Positions 17,910 to 28,704 of a stretch of DNA of 64,000 nucleotides are shown piece by piece. The first letter of the stretch is position 1, and each line of letters opens with the position of its first letter. The DNA is taken from positions 1-64,000 of the forward strand of contig NZ_VRYE01000008.1 in NCBI RefSeq assembly GCF_008041835.1, written 5' to 3'. The notes beneath the pieces are model-generated. The model saw nothing but the letters and a program-made list of their open reading frames with translations. It had not been told where the DNA came from and ran no database searches. Position numbers and translations under genes: made by a program. The DNA is from Ectopseudomonas mendocina. Its GTDB lineage: Bacteria; Pseudomonadota; Gammaproteobacteria; Pseudomonadales; Pseudomonadaceae.

Positions 17910-18653
17910 ATGGCTCAGCAGACAACTGGTCGCCAACCTCGCTACAAACGCATTCTGCTCAAACTTAGCGGCGAAGCCCTGATGGGCTCGGAAGATTTCG
18001 GTATCGACCCCAAGGTGCTCGACCGCATGGCGCTGGAAGTCGGCCAACTGGTCGGTATCGGCGTGCAGGTCGGCCTGGTGATCGGCGGCGGTAACCTGTT
18101 CCGCGGTGCGGCGCTGTCCGCTGCCGGCATGGATCGCGTCACCGGTGACCACATGGGCATGCTGGCGACCGTGATGAACGCCCTGGCCATGCGTGATGCG
18201 CTGGAGCGCTCGAACATCCCGGCCATCGTCATGTCGGCGATTTCCATGGTCGGCGTGACCGATCATTACGACCGCCGCAAGGCCATGCGTCACCTGAAGA
18301 CCGGCGAGGTGGTGATCTTCGCTGCGGGCACCGGCAATCCGTTCTTTACCACTGATTCGGCCGCCTGCCTGCGCGCCATCGAGATCGATGCCGACGTGGT
18401 TCTGAAGGCGACCAAGGTCGATGGCGTGTACACTGCCGACCCGTTCAAGGACCCGCATGCCGAGAAGTTCGAGCGCCTGACCTATGACGAAGTGCTCGAT
18501 CGCAAGCTGGGCGTGATGGATCTGACCGCTATCTGCCTGTGCCGTGATCACACCATGCCGCTGCGGGTCTTCAACATGAACAAGCCCGGCGCCCTGCTGA
18601 ACGTTGTAGTAGGTGGCGCTGAAGGAACTCTGATCGAGGAGGATGCACAATGA
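17910..18653 (+). CDS. pyrH: UMP kinase
   Basis: A 247-residue hexameric amino-acid-kinase-fold enzyme phosphorylating UMP to UDP. Motifs seen: [14 protein letters not shown] at the phosphate loop, [10 protein letters not shown] near residue 60, [17 protein letters not shown], and [16 protein letters not shown] near 145. The ATG at 17910 is preceded by CAGGAGAGA. Its stop overlaps the frr start (ATGA), giving translational coupling. Confidence 0.97.
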   Translation: MAQQTTGRQPRYKRILLKLSGEALMGSEDFGIDPKVLDRMALEVGQLVGIGVQVGLVIGGGNLFRGAALSAAGMDRVTGDHMGMLATVMNALAMRDALERSNIPAIVMSAISMVGVTDHYDRRKAMRHLKTGEVVIFAAGTGNPFFTTDSAACLRAIEIDADVVLKATKVDGVYTADPFKDPHAEKFERLTYDEVLDRKLGVMDLTAICLCRDHTMPLRVFNMNKPGALLNVVVGGAEGTLIEEDAQ

Positions 18654-19207
18654 TCAACGACATCAAGAAAGACGCTCAGGAGCGTATGAGCAAGTCCCTG
18701 GAGGCTCTGGGCCGCAACCTGGCTTCCATTCGTACCGGTCGTGCCCATCCGAGCATTCTCGACAGCATCAAGGTCCCGGCCTGGGGCAGCGACATGCCGC
18801 TCAATCAGGTCGCTGCGATCACCGTCGAAGATGCTCGTACTCTGAAGATCGTCGCTCACGACAAGAACCTCAGCGCCGCCATCGAGAAAGCCATCCTGAC
18901 TTCCGACCTGGGGCTGAACCCGTCCAGCGCCGGCACCACCATTCGTGTGCCGATGCCGGCCCTGACCGAGGAAACCCGCAAGGGCTACACCAAGCAGGCG
19001 CGTGGCGTGGCTGAAGATGCCAAGGTCGCGGTGCGCAACGTGCGTCGTGATGCCCTGGCCGAGCTGAAGAAGCTCTCCAAGGCCAAGGAAATCAGCGAAG
19101 ACGAAGAGCGTCGCGCCGCTGACGAGCTGCAGAAGATCACCGACAAGTTCATTGCCGAGGTGGACAAGGCGCTCGAGGTGAAAGAAGCGGACCTGATGGC
19201 CGTTTGA
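18650..19207 (+). CDS. frr: Ribosome recycling factor
   Basis: A 185-residue RRF that, with EF-G, splits post-termination ribosomes. It begins [20 protein letters not shown] and carries the conserved [27 protein letters not shown] and VRNVRRDAL segments. The two long helical arms and the small beta domain fit the usual length. It overlaps pyrH by four bases and is followed 17 bp later by uppS. Confidence 0.98.
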   Translation: MINDIKKDAQERMSKSLEALGRNLASIRTGRAHPSILDSIKVPAWGSDMPLNQVAAITVEDARTLKIVAHDKNLSAAIEKAILTSDLGLNPSSAGTTIRVPMPALTEETRKGYTKQARGVAEDAKVAVRNVRRDALAELKKLSKAKEISEDEERRAADELQKITDKFIAEVDKALEVKEADLMAV

Positions 19208-19224
19208 CGGCTGGGCGCTCATAC

Positions 19225-19971
19225 ATGGACAAGAACAAGCAGGGGGCGGTGCCGCGGCACGTTGCCATCATCATGGATGGCAACAACCGCTGGGCGAAGA
19301 GGCGCCTGTTGCCGGGTGTGGCAGGACACAAGGCCGGGGTCGACGCGGTTCGTGCAGTGATCGAGGTCTGTGCCGAGTCGGGTGTCGAGGTGCTCACCCT
19401 GTTCGCCTTCTCCAGTGAAAACTGGCAGCGCCCGGCCGAAGAGGTCGGCGCGCTGATGGAGTTGTTCCTCGGCGCGCTGCGTCGCGAGGCCAGGCGCCTG
19501 CTGGATAACGACATCAGCCTGCGCATCATCGGTGACCGCTCGCGTTTCCATCCCGAATTGCAGGCTGCCATGCGCGAAGCCGAGCTGCTGACCGCCGGCA
19601 GTCGCCGCTTCACCCTGCAGATCGCGGCCAATTACGGCGGTCAGTGGGACATCGCTCAGGCCGTTCAGCGCCTGGCGCGTGAGGTGCAGGCAGGGCATCT
19701 GCAGCCAGAGGACATCACCCCGCACTTGCTCCAGAGTTGTCTGGCTACCGGTGATCTGCCGTTACCTGATCTGTGCATTCGCACCGGGGGCGAGCACCGT
19801 ATCAGCAATTTCCTTCTGTGGCAGTTGGCTTACAGCGAACTGTACTTTTCCGACCTTTATTGGCCGGACTTCAAGCACGAGGCCATGCGCAAGGCGCTGG
19901 CCGATTTCGCTACCCGCCAGCGTCGCTTCGGCAAGACCAGCGAGCAGGTGGAAGCTGAGGCGCGCTCTTAA
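19225..19971 (+). CDS. uppS: Undecaprenyl diphosphate synthase
   Basis: A 248-residue cis-prenyltransferase that adds eight isopentenyl units to farnesyl diphosphate to make the C55 carrier for peptidoglycan and O-antigen. The catalytic aspartate is in HVAIIMDGNNRWAKRR near residue 20, FAFSSENWQRP lies near 70, and DLCIRTGGEHRISNFLLWQLAYSE near 185. I chose the ATG at 19225 over an upstream TTG because it gives the family N-terminus. It shares one base with cdsA (TAATG). It supplies the lipid that the PopT-like transporter at 48724 would recycle. Confidence 0.96.
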   Translation: MDKNKQGAVPRHVAIIMDGNNRWAKRRLLPGVAGHKAGVDAVRAVIEVCAESGVEVLTLFAFSSENWQRPAEEVGALMELFLGALRREARRLLDNDISLRIIGDRSRFHPELQAAMREAELLTAGSRRFTLQIAANYGGQWDIAQAVQRLAREVQAGHLQPEDITPHLLQSCLATGDLPLPDLCIRTGGEHRISNFLLWQLAYSELYFSDLYWPDFKHEAMRKALADFATRQRRFGKTSEQVEAEARS

Positions 19972-20786
19972 TGTTGAAACAACGAATCATCACGGCGCTG
20001 GTATTGCTGCCTATCGCTCTGGGCGGCTTTTTCCTGCTCGATGGCGCTGCCTTTGCCTGGTTCATTGGTCTGGTAGTGACGCTGGGCGCCTGGGAGTGGG
20101 CGCGCCTGGCGGGGCTCCAGGCGCAGCCGCTGCGGGTGGCTTATGCCGCTACAGTGGCCGTATTGCTCGCGGCGCTGTACATGTTTCCGCTGTTCGCGCC
20201 CGTGCTGTTGGCGGTGGCAGTGCTGTGGTGGCTGGCGGCGACCTTCCTGGTGCTGACCTATCCCGATAGCAGCCGATACTGGGGGGCAATGCCGGGGCGC
20301 TTGCTGATCGGCTTGCTGGTTCTGCTGCCGGCCTGGCAGGGGCTGGTGCTGCTCAAACAATGGCCTCAGGCCAATGCGCTGATCATTGCGGTGATGGTGC
20401 TGGTCTGGGGCGCGGATATTGGTGCCTACTTCTCCGGCAAGGCCTTCGGCAAGCGCAAGCTGGCACCCAGGGTCAGCCCGGGCAAGAGCTGGGAAGGCGT
20501 GTATGGTGGTCTGGCTGCCAGTCTGTCGATCACCTTGGTGCTCGGCCTGCAGCAAGGTTGGTCGGCCTCCGGGTTGGTGCTGGCCCTGCTTGGCGCGGCT
20601 GTGGTGGTGCTGATCTCCGTCGTGGGCGACCTGACCGAGAGCATGTTCAAGCGTCAGTCGGGCATCAAGGACAGCAGTAATCTGTTGCCGGGCCATGGTG
20701 GTGTGCTGGACCGTATCGACAGTCTTACCGCCGCCATTCCGGTATTCGCCGCACTGCTCTGGCTGGCTGGCTGGGGCTCGTTGTGA
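19971..20786 (+). CDS. cdsA: Phosphatidate cytidylyltransferase
   Basis: A 271-residue integral membrane enzyme making CDP-diacylglycerol from phosphatidate and CTP, the branch point of phospholipid synthesis. Multiple hydrophobic segments fill the first 200 residues. The family signature near the C-terminus reads [21 protein letters not shown], followed by [14 protein letters not shown]. It begins inside the uppS stop and its own stop overlaps the dxr GTG start (GTGA). Confidence 0.96.
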   Translation: MLKQRIITALVLLPIALGGFFLLDGAAFAWFIGLVVTLGAWEWARLAGLQAQPLRVAYAATVAVLLAALYMFPLFAPVLLAVAVLWWLAATFLVLTYPDSSRYWGAMPGRLLIGLLVLLPAWQGLVLLKQWPQANALIIAVMVLVWGADIGAYFSGKAFGKRKLAPRVSPGKSWEGVYGGLAASLSITLVLGLQQGWSASGLVLALLGAAVVVLISVVGDLTESMFKRQSGIKDSSNLLPGHGGVLDRIDSLTAAIPVFAALLWLAGWGSL

Positions 20787-21967
20787 GCGCCGTGCAGCAG
20801 GTCACGGTGCTGGGGGCGACCGGCTCCATCGGCCTCAGTACGCTGGATGTGATCGCCCGTCATCCCGGGCGTTATCAGGTGTTCGCCCTGAGCGGTTTTT
20901 CCCGGCTGGCGCAACTGCAGGCGCTGTGTGTGCAACATCGCCCGCGCTATGCCGTGGTGCCTGATGCTGAGGCGGCGCGTGAACTGCAGGGCGCTCTGCG
21001 TGCTGGCGGCCTGGTGACCGAAGTGCTGGTGGGGGAGGCAGGGCTGTGCGCCGTGTCCGCTGATCCGGCCGTCGACTGCGTGATGGCTGCCATTGTTGGT
21101 GCTGCCGGGCTCAGGCCGACGCTGGCTGCGGTGCAGGCCGGCAAGAAAGTGCTGCTGGCCAACAAGGAGGCGTTGGTGATGTCTGGCGCCCTGTTTATGC
21201 AGGCCGTCAGGCAGAGCGGGGCGGTGCTGCTGCCCATCGACAGCGAACACAACGCCATTTTCCAGTGTCTGCCCGGCGACTATGCACGCGGTTTGCAGGC
21301 AGTCGGCGTGCGCCGTGTGCTGTTGACGGCTTCCGGCGGGCCATTCCGCGAGACGCCTCTGGCTGAGCTGGAGCATGTCACGCCGGAACAGGCCTGTGCA
21401 CATCCCAACTGGTCGATGGGGCGCAAGATTTCGGTCGATTCGGCCAGCATGATGAACAAGGGGCTGGAGATGATCGAGGCCTGCTGGCTGTTCGATGCCC
21501 GCCCCGAGCAGATCGAGGTGGTCATTCACCGACAGAGCGTGATTCACTCGCTGGTCGATTACATCGACGGTTCGGTGCTGGCCCAACTGGGCAATCCGGA
21601 TATGCGCACGCCGATTGCCCACGCCTTGGCCTGGCCGGAGCGTATCGACTCAGGCGTATCGCCGCTGGATCTGTTCACCGTCGGTCGCCTGGATTTCGAG
21701 CGTCCCGACGAGCAGCGCTTCCCCTGCCTGCGCCTGGCGCGCGAGGCGGCGCAGGCTGGCGGCAGTGCACCGGCGATGCTCAATGCGGCCAATGAGGTGG
21801 CAGTCGAGGCGTTCCTGCAACGGCGCATCCGTTTCAGCGATATCGCGGGTATGATCGAGTCCGTACTGAACGCGCAGCCTGTCCAGGCTGTCGAAGCGCT
21901 CGACGCTGTTTTCGACGCTGACCGGCGTGCGCGTGAGTTGGCCGAGCAGTGGCTCGCGCGCCGTTGA
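20783..21967 (+). CDS. dxr: 1-deoxy-D-xylulose 5-phosphate reductoisomerase
   Basis: A 394-residue NADPH enzyme converting DXP to MEP, the committed step of the non-mevalonate isoprenoid pathway. N-terminal NADPH site [29 protein letters not shown] near residue 120; metal and substrate residues in [12 protein letters not shown] and in the [22 protein letters not shown] stretch. It starts with GTG inside the cdsA stop. ispD and ispF of the same pathway lie later in the window, and uppS uses the product. Confidence 0.97.
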   Translation: MSAVQQVTVLGATGSIGLSTLDVIARHPGRYQVFALSGFSRLAQLQALCVQHRPRYAVVPDAEAARELQGALRAGGLVTEVLVGEAGLCAVSADPAVDCVMAAIVGAAGLRPTLAAVQAGKKVLLANKEALVMSGALFMQAVRQSGAVLLPIDSEHNAIFQCLPGDYARGLQAVGVRRVLLTASGGPFRETPLAELEHVTPEQACAHPNWSMGRKISVDSASMMNKGLEMIEACWLFDARPEQIEVVIHRQSVIHSLVDYIDGSVLAQLGNPDMRTPIAHALAWPERIDSGVSPLDLFTVGRLDFERPDEQRFPCLRLAREAAQAGGSAPAMLNAANEVAVEAFLQRRIRFSDIAGMIESVLNAQPVQAVEALDAVFDADRRARELAEQWLARR

Positions 21968-22021
21968 TCGCGGCTATGCAGGGCCGTTGCGTATCGGTGC
22001 CTGAGCATCTGGAGAAGTGAA

Positions 22022-23374
22022 ATGAGTGGGTTATACATGCTGGTTGGCACCCTGATCGCCTTGGGTGTCCTGGTGACCTTTCACGAGTACGGGCACTTCT
22101 GGGTAGCCCGCCGCTGCGGCGTCAAGGTGCTGCGTTTCTCCGTTGGCTTCGGTACGCCACTGGTGCGTTGGCATGACCGCCAGGGTACCGAGTTCGTCAT
22201 AGCGGCCATTCCTCTGGGCGGCTACGTGAAGATGCTCGATGAGCGCGAAGGCGATGTGCCGGCCGAGCTCGCCGAGCAATCGTTCAATCGCAAGAGCGTG
22301 CGCCAGCGCATCGCTATCGTCGCTGCCGGCCCGCTGGCCAATTTCCTGTTGGCGCTGCTGTTCTTCTGGTTCGTTGCCATGCTCGGCAGTCAGCAGGTGC
22401 GCCCCGTCATTGGTGCGGTGCAGACGGACAGCCTGGCCGAGATGGCCGGCTTGCGTGCCGGGCAGGAGATCGTCGCGGTCAATGGTGAAGCCACCAGTGG
22501 TTGGGCGGCGGTCAATCTGCAACTGGTCAGGCGTCTGGGCGAGAGCGGCACGCTCGATCTGCGCGTGCTGGAGCCGGGCTCCACCGTCGAAATGCCAAAA
22601 CAGGTGCAGTTGGACAACTGGCTGCGCGGCGTCGACGAGCCGGACCCGATTGGTTCGCTGGGCATTCGTCCATGGCGTCCGGTGCTGGAGCCGGTTCTGG
22701 CTGAAGTCGACTCCAAGGGGCCTGCCCACGCCGCAGGGCTGCAGGCAGGGGACAGATTGCTGGCGCTCGATGGCGAGCCCCTGGCCGACTGGCAAGACCT
22801 GGTCGATCGTGTGCGTGCGTTGCCGGGCGAGACGATCACGCTGCGTGTCGAGCGCGACGGGCAGGCGCAGGACGTGCAACTGACCCTGGCCTCGCGTGGT
22901 GACGGCGAGGCGCGCACAGGCTATCTGGGGGCGGGGGTGCAGGGTGTCGAATGGCCGTCGGAGATGCTTCGCGAGGTGCGTTACGGCCCGCTTGAGGGCG
23001 TGCTCGAAGGTATGCGCCAGACCTGGGCGATGAGCGTGCTGACCCTCGATTCGCTGAAGAAAATGCTGTTCGGTGAGCTCTCGGTAAAAAACTTGAGTGG
23101 GCCGATAACCATTGCTAAAGTGGCGGGCGCTTCAGCTGAGTCAGGGCTGGGGGATTTCCTAAAATTCCTTGCATATCTGAGTATTAGCCTGGGGGTTCTC
23201 AATCTGTTGCCCATTCCTGTACTGGATGGTGGGCATCTGCTGTTTTATCTGGTTGAGTGGGTGCGTGGTCGCCCCTTGTCTGAGCGGGTTCAGGGTTGGG
23301 GGATGCAGATCGGCATCAGTCTGGTCATCGGGGTCATGCTGCTCGCCCTGGTCAACGACCTCAGCCGCCTGTGA
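22022..23374 (+). CDS. rseP: Intramembrane site-2 zinc protease RseP
   Basis: A 450-residue regulated intramembrane protease that cuts anti-sigma factors (MucA/RseA type) after a first cleavage, releasing the envelope-stress sigma factor. The catalytic HEYGH zinc motif lies near residue 22 in the first transmembrane segment, and the third ligand is in NLLPIPVLDGGHLLF near 395. Two periplasmic PDZ domains occupy roughly residues 115-310 (GLRAGQEIVAVNGE and GLQAGDRLLALDGEP). It sits directly before bamA, linking outer-membrane assembly with stress signalling. Confidence 0.97.
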   Translation: MSGLYMLVGTLIALGVLVTFHEYGHFWVARRCGVKVLRFSVGFGTPLVRWHDRQGTEFVIAAIPLGGYVKMLDEREGDVPAELAEQSFNRKSVRQRIAIVAAGPLANFLLALLFFWFVAMLGSQQVRPVIGAVQTDSLAEMAGLRAGQEIVAVNGEATSGWAAVNLQLVRRLGESGTLDLRVLEPGSTVEMPKQVQLDNWLRGVDEPDPIGSLGIRPWRPVLEPVLAEVDSKGPAHAAGLQAGDRLLALDGEPLADWQDLVDRVRALPGETITLRVERDGQAQDVQLTLASRGDGEARTGYLGAGVQGVEWPSEMLREVRYGPLEGVLEGMRQTWAMSVLTLDSLKKMLFGELSVKNLSGPITIAKVAGASAESGLGDFLKFLAYLSISLGVLNLLPIPVLDGGHLLFYLVEWVRGRPLSERVQGWGMQIGISLVIGVMLLALVNDLSRL

Positions 23375-23459
23375 GCATTGCTGAATACGTTCTTAAGATT
23401 TAAAAGAAGTGTCGCTTAAGCGGCAGTTTTTATCGTCAGTTGGAATAAGAAAGGACTTC

Positions 23460-25832
23460 ATGAAACGTCTGCTGCTACCTGCGGTACTGTCCGCATTGAT
23501 GATCGCCGAAGTTCACGCCGAGTCCTTCACCATCTCCGATATACGCGTCAACGGATTGCAGCGGGTGTCCGCGGGCAGTGTGTTCGGCGCATTGCCGCTC
23601 AATGTGGGCGAGCAGGTCGATGATCGCCAGTTGGTCGACGCTACTCGCTCGCTGTTCCGCACCGGCTTCTTCCAGGACATTCAGCTCGGCCGCGATGGCG
23701 ACGTGCTGGTGGTCACCGTGGTCGAGCGTCCCTCCATCTCCGGCATCGAGATCGAAGGCAACAAGGCCATCACTACCGAAGATCTGCTCAAGGGTCTGAA
23801 TCAGTCCGGTCTGGCCGAGGGTGAAATCTTCCAGCGCGCCACCCTCGAAGGTGTGCGTAACGAGCTGCAGCGCCAGTATGTCGCTCAGGGTCGCTATTCA
23901 GCCGAGATCGAAGCCGAAGTGATTCCGCAGCCGCGTAACCGCGTGGCGTTGAAAATCACCATCAACGAAGGCACCGTTGCTGCCATTTCCCACATCAACG
24001 TGGTCGGCAACACGTTTTTCACGGATGAAGAACTCTCCGATCTGTTCGAGTTGAAGACCACCAACTGGCTGTCCTTCTTCCGCAACGACGACAAGTACGC
24101 CCGCGAAAAGCTGTCCGGTGACCTCGAACGTCTGCGTTCCTACTACCTGGATCGCGGCTACATCAACATGGATATCAGCTCCACCCAGGTATCCATTACC
24201 CCGGACAAGAAGCACGTCTACATCACCGTCAACGTCGAAGAGGGCGAGAAGTACAGTGTCCGTGACGTGAAGCTTTCCGGTGACCTTAAGGTGCCGGAAG
24301 AAGACGTGCGTGCACTGCTGCTGGTTCAGGAAGGTCAGGTGTTCTCGCGCAAGATCATGACCACCACCAGCGAGCTGATCACCCGCCGTCTGGGCAATGA
24401 GGGTTACACCTTCGCCAACGTCAACGGCGTGCCGGAAGCGCACGACGAGGACAACACCGTTTCCATCACCTTCTTCGTCGATCCGGGCAAGCGTGCCTAC
24501 GTCAACCGTATCAACTTCCGTGGCAATACCAAATCCGAAGACGAAGTGCTGCGCCGCGAAATGCGCCAGATGGAAGGTGGCTGGGCCTCGACCTACCTGA
24601 TCGATCAGTCCAAGACCCGCCTTGAGCGTCTGGGCTTCTTCAAGGAAGTCAACGTCGAAACCCCGCAGGTGCCGGGCACCGATGACCAGATCGACGTCAA
24701 CTACAGTGTCGAAGAGCAGCCGTCAGGCTCCATCACTGCCAGCGTCGGTTTCGCCCAGAGCGCCGGTCTGATCCTCGGTGGTTCGATCAGTCAGAACAAC
24801 TTCCTCGGTACCGGTAACCGCGTCAGCATTGGCCTGACCCGCAGTGAATACCAGACCCGTTATAGCTTCGGCTTCGTTGACCCCTACTGGACCGTCGATG
24901 GTGTCAGCCTGGGTTACAACGCCTTCTACCGCACCACCGACTACGATGAGCTCGATGTCGACGTATCCAGCTACTCGGTGGACAGCCTGGGTGCAGGTGT
25001 CAACATCGGCTACCCGATCAGCGAAACCGCGCGTCTGACCTATGGCCTGACCGTGCAGCAGGACAGCATCGACACCGGTCGTTACACCGTCGACGAAATC
25101 TTCGATTTCATCGACGCTGAGGGTGACAACTACCTGAACTTCAAGGGCTCCATCGGCTGGTCCGAATCGACCCTGAACCGCGGCGTGCTTGCCAACCGCG
25201 GTCATTCGCAGAGCCTGGTGCTGGAAACCACCATTCCAGGCAGTGACCTGTCGTTCTACAAGCTCGACTACCGTGGTCAGGTCTTCACCCCGCTCAGTGA
25301 CAGCTACACCCTGCGCTTCCATACCCAGTTGGGTTATGGCGACAGCTACGGTTCCACGGCTGAACTGCCGTTCTACGAGCACTACTATGCCGGTGGTTTC
25401 AACTCGGTACGTGGTTTTGAAGACAGCAGCCTGGGCCCGCGTAGTACGCCGAGCATTGGCGAGGCGAATGGTGGTAAGCCCGGCACATTGGAAGATCCGG
25501 ATAAAGATCCGCTGCCGTTCGGTGGTAACGTGCTGGTGCAGGGCGGTGTCGAGATGCTCTTCCCGCTGCCGTTCGTCAAGGATCAGCGCTCGCTGCGCAC
25601 TGCATTGTTCTGGGATGTGGGTAACGTCTTCGACACCAATTGCTCGTCCAGCCAGAAGAGGCTCAGTGACAGCTGCGACATCGACTTCAGCAACCTGGCC
25701 AGCTCCGTGGGTGTTGGCCTGACCTGGATCACCGCACTGGGCCCGCTGAGCTTCAGTCTGGCCATGCCGATCAAGAAGCCGGATGATGCCGATACCCAGG
25801 TATTCCAGTTCTCCCTGGGTCAAACCTTCTAA
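23460..25832 (+). CDS. bamA: Outer membrane protein assembly factor BamA
   Basis: A 790-residue Omp85 protein, the essential core of the BAM complex inserting beta-barrels into the outer membrane. A signal peptide (MKRLLLPAVLSALMIAEVHA) is followed by five POTRA domains to about residue 420 and a 16-strand barrel. The VRGFEDSSLGPR segment of loop 6 is present, and the last residues FQFSLGQTF form the C-terminal barrel signature ending in phenylalanine. I start at the ATG with AAAGGA seven bases upstream. skp follows immediately. Confidence 0.97.
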   Translation: MKRLLLPAVLSALMIAEVHAESFTISDIRVNGLQRVSAGSVFGALPLNVGEQVDDRQLVDATRSLFRTGFFQDIQLGRDGDVLVVTVVERPSISGIEIEGNKAITTEDLLKGLNQSGLAEGEIFQRATLEGVRNELQRQYVAQGRYSAEIEAEVIPQPRNRVALKITINEGTVAAISHINVVGNTFFTDEELSDLFELKTTNWLSFFRNDDKYAREKLSGDLERLRSYYLDRGYINMDISSTQVSITPDKKHVYITVNVEEGEKYSVRDVKLSGDLKVPEEDVRALLLVQEGQVFSRKIMTTTSELITRRLGNEGYTFANVNGVPEAHDEDNTVSITFFVDPGKRAYVNRINFRGNTKSEDEVLRREMRQMEGGWASTYLIDQSKTRLERLGFFKEVNVETPQVPGTDDQIDVNYSVEEQPSGSITASVGFAQSAGLILGGSISQNNFLGTGNRVSIGLTRSEYQTRYSFGFVDPYWTVDGVSLGYNAFYRTTDYDELDVDVSSYSVDSLGAGVNIGYPISETARLTYGLTVQQDSIDTGRYTVDEIFDFIDAEGDNYLNFKGSIGWSESTLNRGVLANRGHSQSLVLETTIPGSDLSFYKLDYRGQVFTPLSDSYTLRFHTQLGYGDSYGSTAELPFYEHYYAGGFNSVRGFEDSSLGPRSTPSIGEANGGKPGTLEDPDKDPLPFGGNVLVQGGVEMLFPLPFVKDQRSLRTALFWDVGNVFDTNCSSSQKRLSDSCDIDFSNLASSVGVGLTWITALGPLSFSLAMPIKKPDDADTQVFQFSLGQTF

Positions 25833-25876
25833 TTTCGTTTCATAGCAAGCCAACAGTTTTGTTGCAGGAGTGCATT

Positions 25877-26380
25877 GTGCGTAAGTTGACTCAACTGGTT
25901 CTGTTCACCGCCGCCCTGATCGCCACTCCGGCGTTCGCCGAGATGAAGGTGGCCGTGCTGAACTATCAGATGGCGCTGCTCGAGTCGGATGCAGCCAAGC
26001 GCTACGCCGTCGATGCCGAGAAGAAGTTCGGCCCGCAGCTGAACAAGCTCAAGACTCTGGAAAGCGATGCCAAGCGCATTCAGGATCGCATGGTCAAGGA
26101 CGGCGAGAGGATGCAGCAGGCCGAGCGCGAGCGCCTTGAGCTCGAATTCAAGCAGAAAGCCCGTGATTTCCAGTTCCAGTCCAAGGAGCTGAACGAAGCC
26201 AAGGCCATCGCTGACCGCGAGATGCTGGCCAAGCTGAAGCCGAATCTGGACAAGGCCGTCGAAGAAGTGATCAAGAACGGTAACTTCGACCTGGTGCTCG
26301 AGCGTGGTGCGGTGATCGAGGTCAAACCTCAGTACGACATCACTCGCCAGGTCATCGAGCGCATGAATCAGATGCGTTAA
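25877..26380 (+). CDS. skp: Periplasmic chaperone Skp (OmpH)
   Basis: A 167-residue protein with a cleavable signal peptide ending ATPAFA and a charged helical hairpin (roughly residues 40-130) typical of the tentacles of the Skp trimer, which shields unfolded outer-membrane proteins on the way to BamA. The GTG at 25877 is chosen because GCAGGAG lies six bases upstream and the resulting N-terminus is a proper signal peptide; the TTG further upstream adds nonhelical residues. Confidence 0.92.
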   Translation: MRKLTQLVLFTAALIATPAFAEMKVAVLNYQMALLESDAAKRYAVDAEKKFGPQLNKLKTLESDAKRIQDRMVKDGERMQQAERERLELEFKQKARDFQFQSKELNEAKAIADREMLAKLKPNLDKAVEEVIKNGNFDLVLERGAVIEVKPQYDITRQVIERMNQMR

Positions 26381-26382
26381 GC

Positions 26383-27438
26383 ATGACTGCGACATTTACC
26401 CTCGGTCAGTTGGCCGAGCGCCTGGGCGCCACCTTGCGTGGCGCCGAAGCTAAGGTCATCACGGGCCTGGCCACCTTACAGGAGGCCGGACCCGAACAAT
26501 TGAGCTTCCTGGCCAATGCCCAGTACCGCAAGTTTCTGGCGCAGACCCAGGCCGGTGCTGTGTTGCTCACCGCAGCCGATGCTGAAGGCTATGCTGGCGA
26601 TGCCTTGATTGTTGCCAATCCTTATCTGGCTTATGCCCAGCTTTCGCATGTGTTCGACCGCAAGCCCAAGGCGGCTCCCGGCATTCATGCCACTGCGCAG
26701 GTTGCAGGCGATGCTCAGATCGATCCGAGTGCGAGTATTGGCGCTTTTGCGGTTATCGAAAGCGGTGCTCGCATCGGTGCTGATGTAAGCATCGGTGCGC
26801 ACTGCGTGGTGGGCGCGCGTAGCGTGATCGGTGAGGGTGGTTGGCTGGCGCCGCGCGTGACGCTGTATCACGACGTGCGTATCGGCAAGCGTGTAGTGAT
26901 CCAGTCCGGCGCGGTGATCGGTGGCGAAGGCTTCGGTTTCGCCAACGAAAAGGGCGTCTGGCAGAAGATCGCACAGATCGGTGGGGTGACCATCGGTGAT
27001 GACGTCGAGATCGGCGCCAACACCACGGTGGATCGCGGTGCGCTGTCCGATACCCTGATCGGTAATGGCGTGAAGCTGGATAACCAGATCATGATTGCGC
27101 ACAACGTGCAGATCGGTGACAACACGGCCATGGCGGGCTGCTGTGGTATTTCCGGCAGCACCAAGATCGGCAAGAACTGCATGATCGCCGGCGGTGTGGG
27201 CATGGTTGGCCATATCGAGGTGTGCGACAACGTGTTCGTCACCGGTATGACCATGGTGACTCGCTCGATCACCGAGCCTGGCGCTTATTCTTCAGGGACT
27301 GCCATGCAACCGGCGGGCGAGTGGAAGAAGAGTGCAGCCCGTATTCGTCAGTTGGACGATATGGCCAAGCGACTGCGTGAGCTGGAAAAACAGCTGGCCG
27401 CCGTGACCCAGACGGCAAACGTCTCATCTGATGCCTGA
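26383..27438 (+). CDS. lpxD: UDP-3-O-(3-hydroxyacyl)glucosamine N-acyltransferase
   Basis: A 351-residue trimeric left-handed beta-helix acyltransferase for the third step of lipid A synthesis. The N-terminal uridine-binding domain (to about residue 100) is followed by many hexapeptide repeats and the catalytic region [22 protein letters not shown]-terminal helix ([12 protein letters not shown]) closes the trimer. It begins two bases after skp. Confidence 0.97.
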   Translation: MTATFTLGQLAERLGATLRGAEAKVITGLATLQEAGPEQLSFLANAQYRKFLAQTQAGAVLLTAADAEGYAGDALIVANPYLAYAQLSHVFDRKPKAAPGIHATAQVAGDAQIDPSASIGAFAVIESGARIGADVSIGAHCVVGARSVIGEGGWLAPRVTLYHDVRIGKRVVIQSGAVIGGEGFGFANEKGVWQKIAQIGGVTIGDDVEIGANTTVDRGALSDTLIGNGVKLDNQIMIAHNVQIGDNTAMAGCCGISGSTKIGKNCMIAGGVGMVGHIEVCDNVFVTGMTMVTRSITEPGAYSSGTAMQPAGEWKKSAARIRQLDDMAKRLRELEKQLAAVTQTANVSSDA

Positions 27439-27485
27439 GTGCGGCGTGACCGTGCTCTTTTCTTTTCTTACAGGCTTAACCGGAC

Positions 27486-27926
27486 ATGATGGACATCAAC
27501 GAAATTCGTGAATATTTGCCGCACCGCTATCCGTTCCTGCTGGTGGACCGCGTGGTGGACCTGGACGTCGAAGGCAAACAGATTCGCGCCTATAAGAATG
27601 TCAGCATCAATGAGCCGTTCTTCAACGGTCACTTCCCCGAGCACCCGATCATGCCGGGCGTTCTGATCATCGAGGCCATGGCCCAGGCTGCCGGTATCCT
27701 CGGTTTCAAGATGATGGGTGTGAAACCGGCTGACGGTACCCTGTACTACTTCGTCGGTTCTGACAAACTGCGCTTCCGTTCGCCTGTGACTCCGGGTGAT
27801 CAGCTGATGCTGGAAGCCAAGTACCTGAGCGACCGTCGCAGCATCTGGAAATTCGAGTGCCGCGCCACCGTCGACGGCAAGGAAGTCTGCGCTGCTGAAA
27901 TCATCTGTGCGGAACGCAAGCTATGA
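27486..27926 (+). CDS. fabZ: 3-hydroxyacyl-[acyl-carrier-protein] dehydratase FabZ
   Basis: A 146-residue hotdog-fold dehydratase of fatty-acid elongation. The catalytic histidine lies in [19 protein letters not shown] and the catalytic glutamate in [12 protein letters not shown]. It competes with LpxA/LpxD for hydroxyacyl-ACP, and the conserved lpxD-fabZ-lpxA-lpxB order reflects this. The stop overlaps the lpxA start (ATGA). Confidence 0.97.
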   Translation: MMDINEIREYLPHRYPFLLVDRVVDLDVEGKQIRAYKNVSINEPFFNGHFPEHPIMPGVLIIEAMAQAAGILGFKMMGVKPADGTLYYFVGSDKLRFRSPVTPGDQLMLEAKYLSDRRSIWKFECRATVDGKEVCAAEIICAERKL

Positions 27927-28699
27927 GTTTGATTGACCCCCGCGCGATCATCGACCCCAGTGCCAGATTGGCCGACGACGTCGTCGTTGGCCCTTGGAGC
28001 ATTGTTGGTGCCGATGTGGAAATTGGCGAGGGTACAGTCATCGGTTCGCACGTCGTGCTCAAGGGGCCGACCGTGATCGGCAAGCACAACCGCATCTACC
28101 AGTTTTCTTCGGTCGGTGAAGACACGCCAGACCTGAAATACAAGGGCGAAGCGACGCGCCTGGTGATCGGTGATCACAACACGATTCGTGAGGGTGTCAC
28201 CATTCACCGTGGCACCGTGCAGGATCGCAGCGAAACCACCATTGGCAACCATAACCTGATCATGGCCTATGCCCATATCGGCCATGACAGTGTGATCGGT
28301 AACCACTGCATTCTGGTCAACAACACGGCACTGGCTGGGCATGTCTGGGTCGATGACTGGGCGATTCTGTCCGGTTATACCCTGGTGCATCAGTTCTGCC
28401 GCATTGGCGCACACAGCTTCTCGGGCATGGGCACCGCGATTGGCAAGGATGTTCCGGCTTTCGTTACCGTGTTCGGTAACCCGGCCGAGGCGCGCAGCAT
28501 GAACTTCGAGGGCATGCGCCGGCGTGGTTTCTCCGCCGAGGCCATCGCTGCCCTGCGCAAGGGCTACAAGCTGGTCTATCGCCAGGGGCTGACCGTCGAG
28601 CAGGCACTGGCCGAGCTGGCCGAGTCCGCTGCGCAGTTCCCGGAAGTGGCGATTTTCCGTGATTCGATTCAGGCTTCCACGCGCGGTATCACGCGCTGA
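27923..28699 (+). CDS. lpxA: UDP-N-acetylglucosamine acyltransferase
   Basis: A 258-residue trimeric left-handed beta-helix enzyme for the first step of lipid A synthesis. Hexapeptide repeats run from [20 protein letters not shown] onward; the catalytic histidine is in [15 protein letters not shown] near residue 120. The C-terminal helical domain begins around [13 protein letters not shown]. It is translationally coupled to fabZ and is followed by lpxB after five bases. Confidence 0.97.
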   Translation: MSLIDPRAIIDPSARLADDVVVGPWSIVGADVEIGEGTVIGSHVVLKGPTVIGKHNRIYQFSSVGEDTPDLKYKGEATRLVIGDHNTIREGVTIHRGTVQDRSETTIGNHNLIMAYAHIGHDSVIGNHCILVNNTALAGHVWVDDWAILSGYTLVHQFCRIGAHSFSGMGTAIGKDVPAFVTVFGNPAEARSMNFEGMRRRGFSAEAIAALRKGYKLVYRQGLTVEQALAELAESAAQFPEVAIFRDSIQASTRGITR

Positions 28700-28704
28700 T
28701 ACCT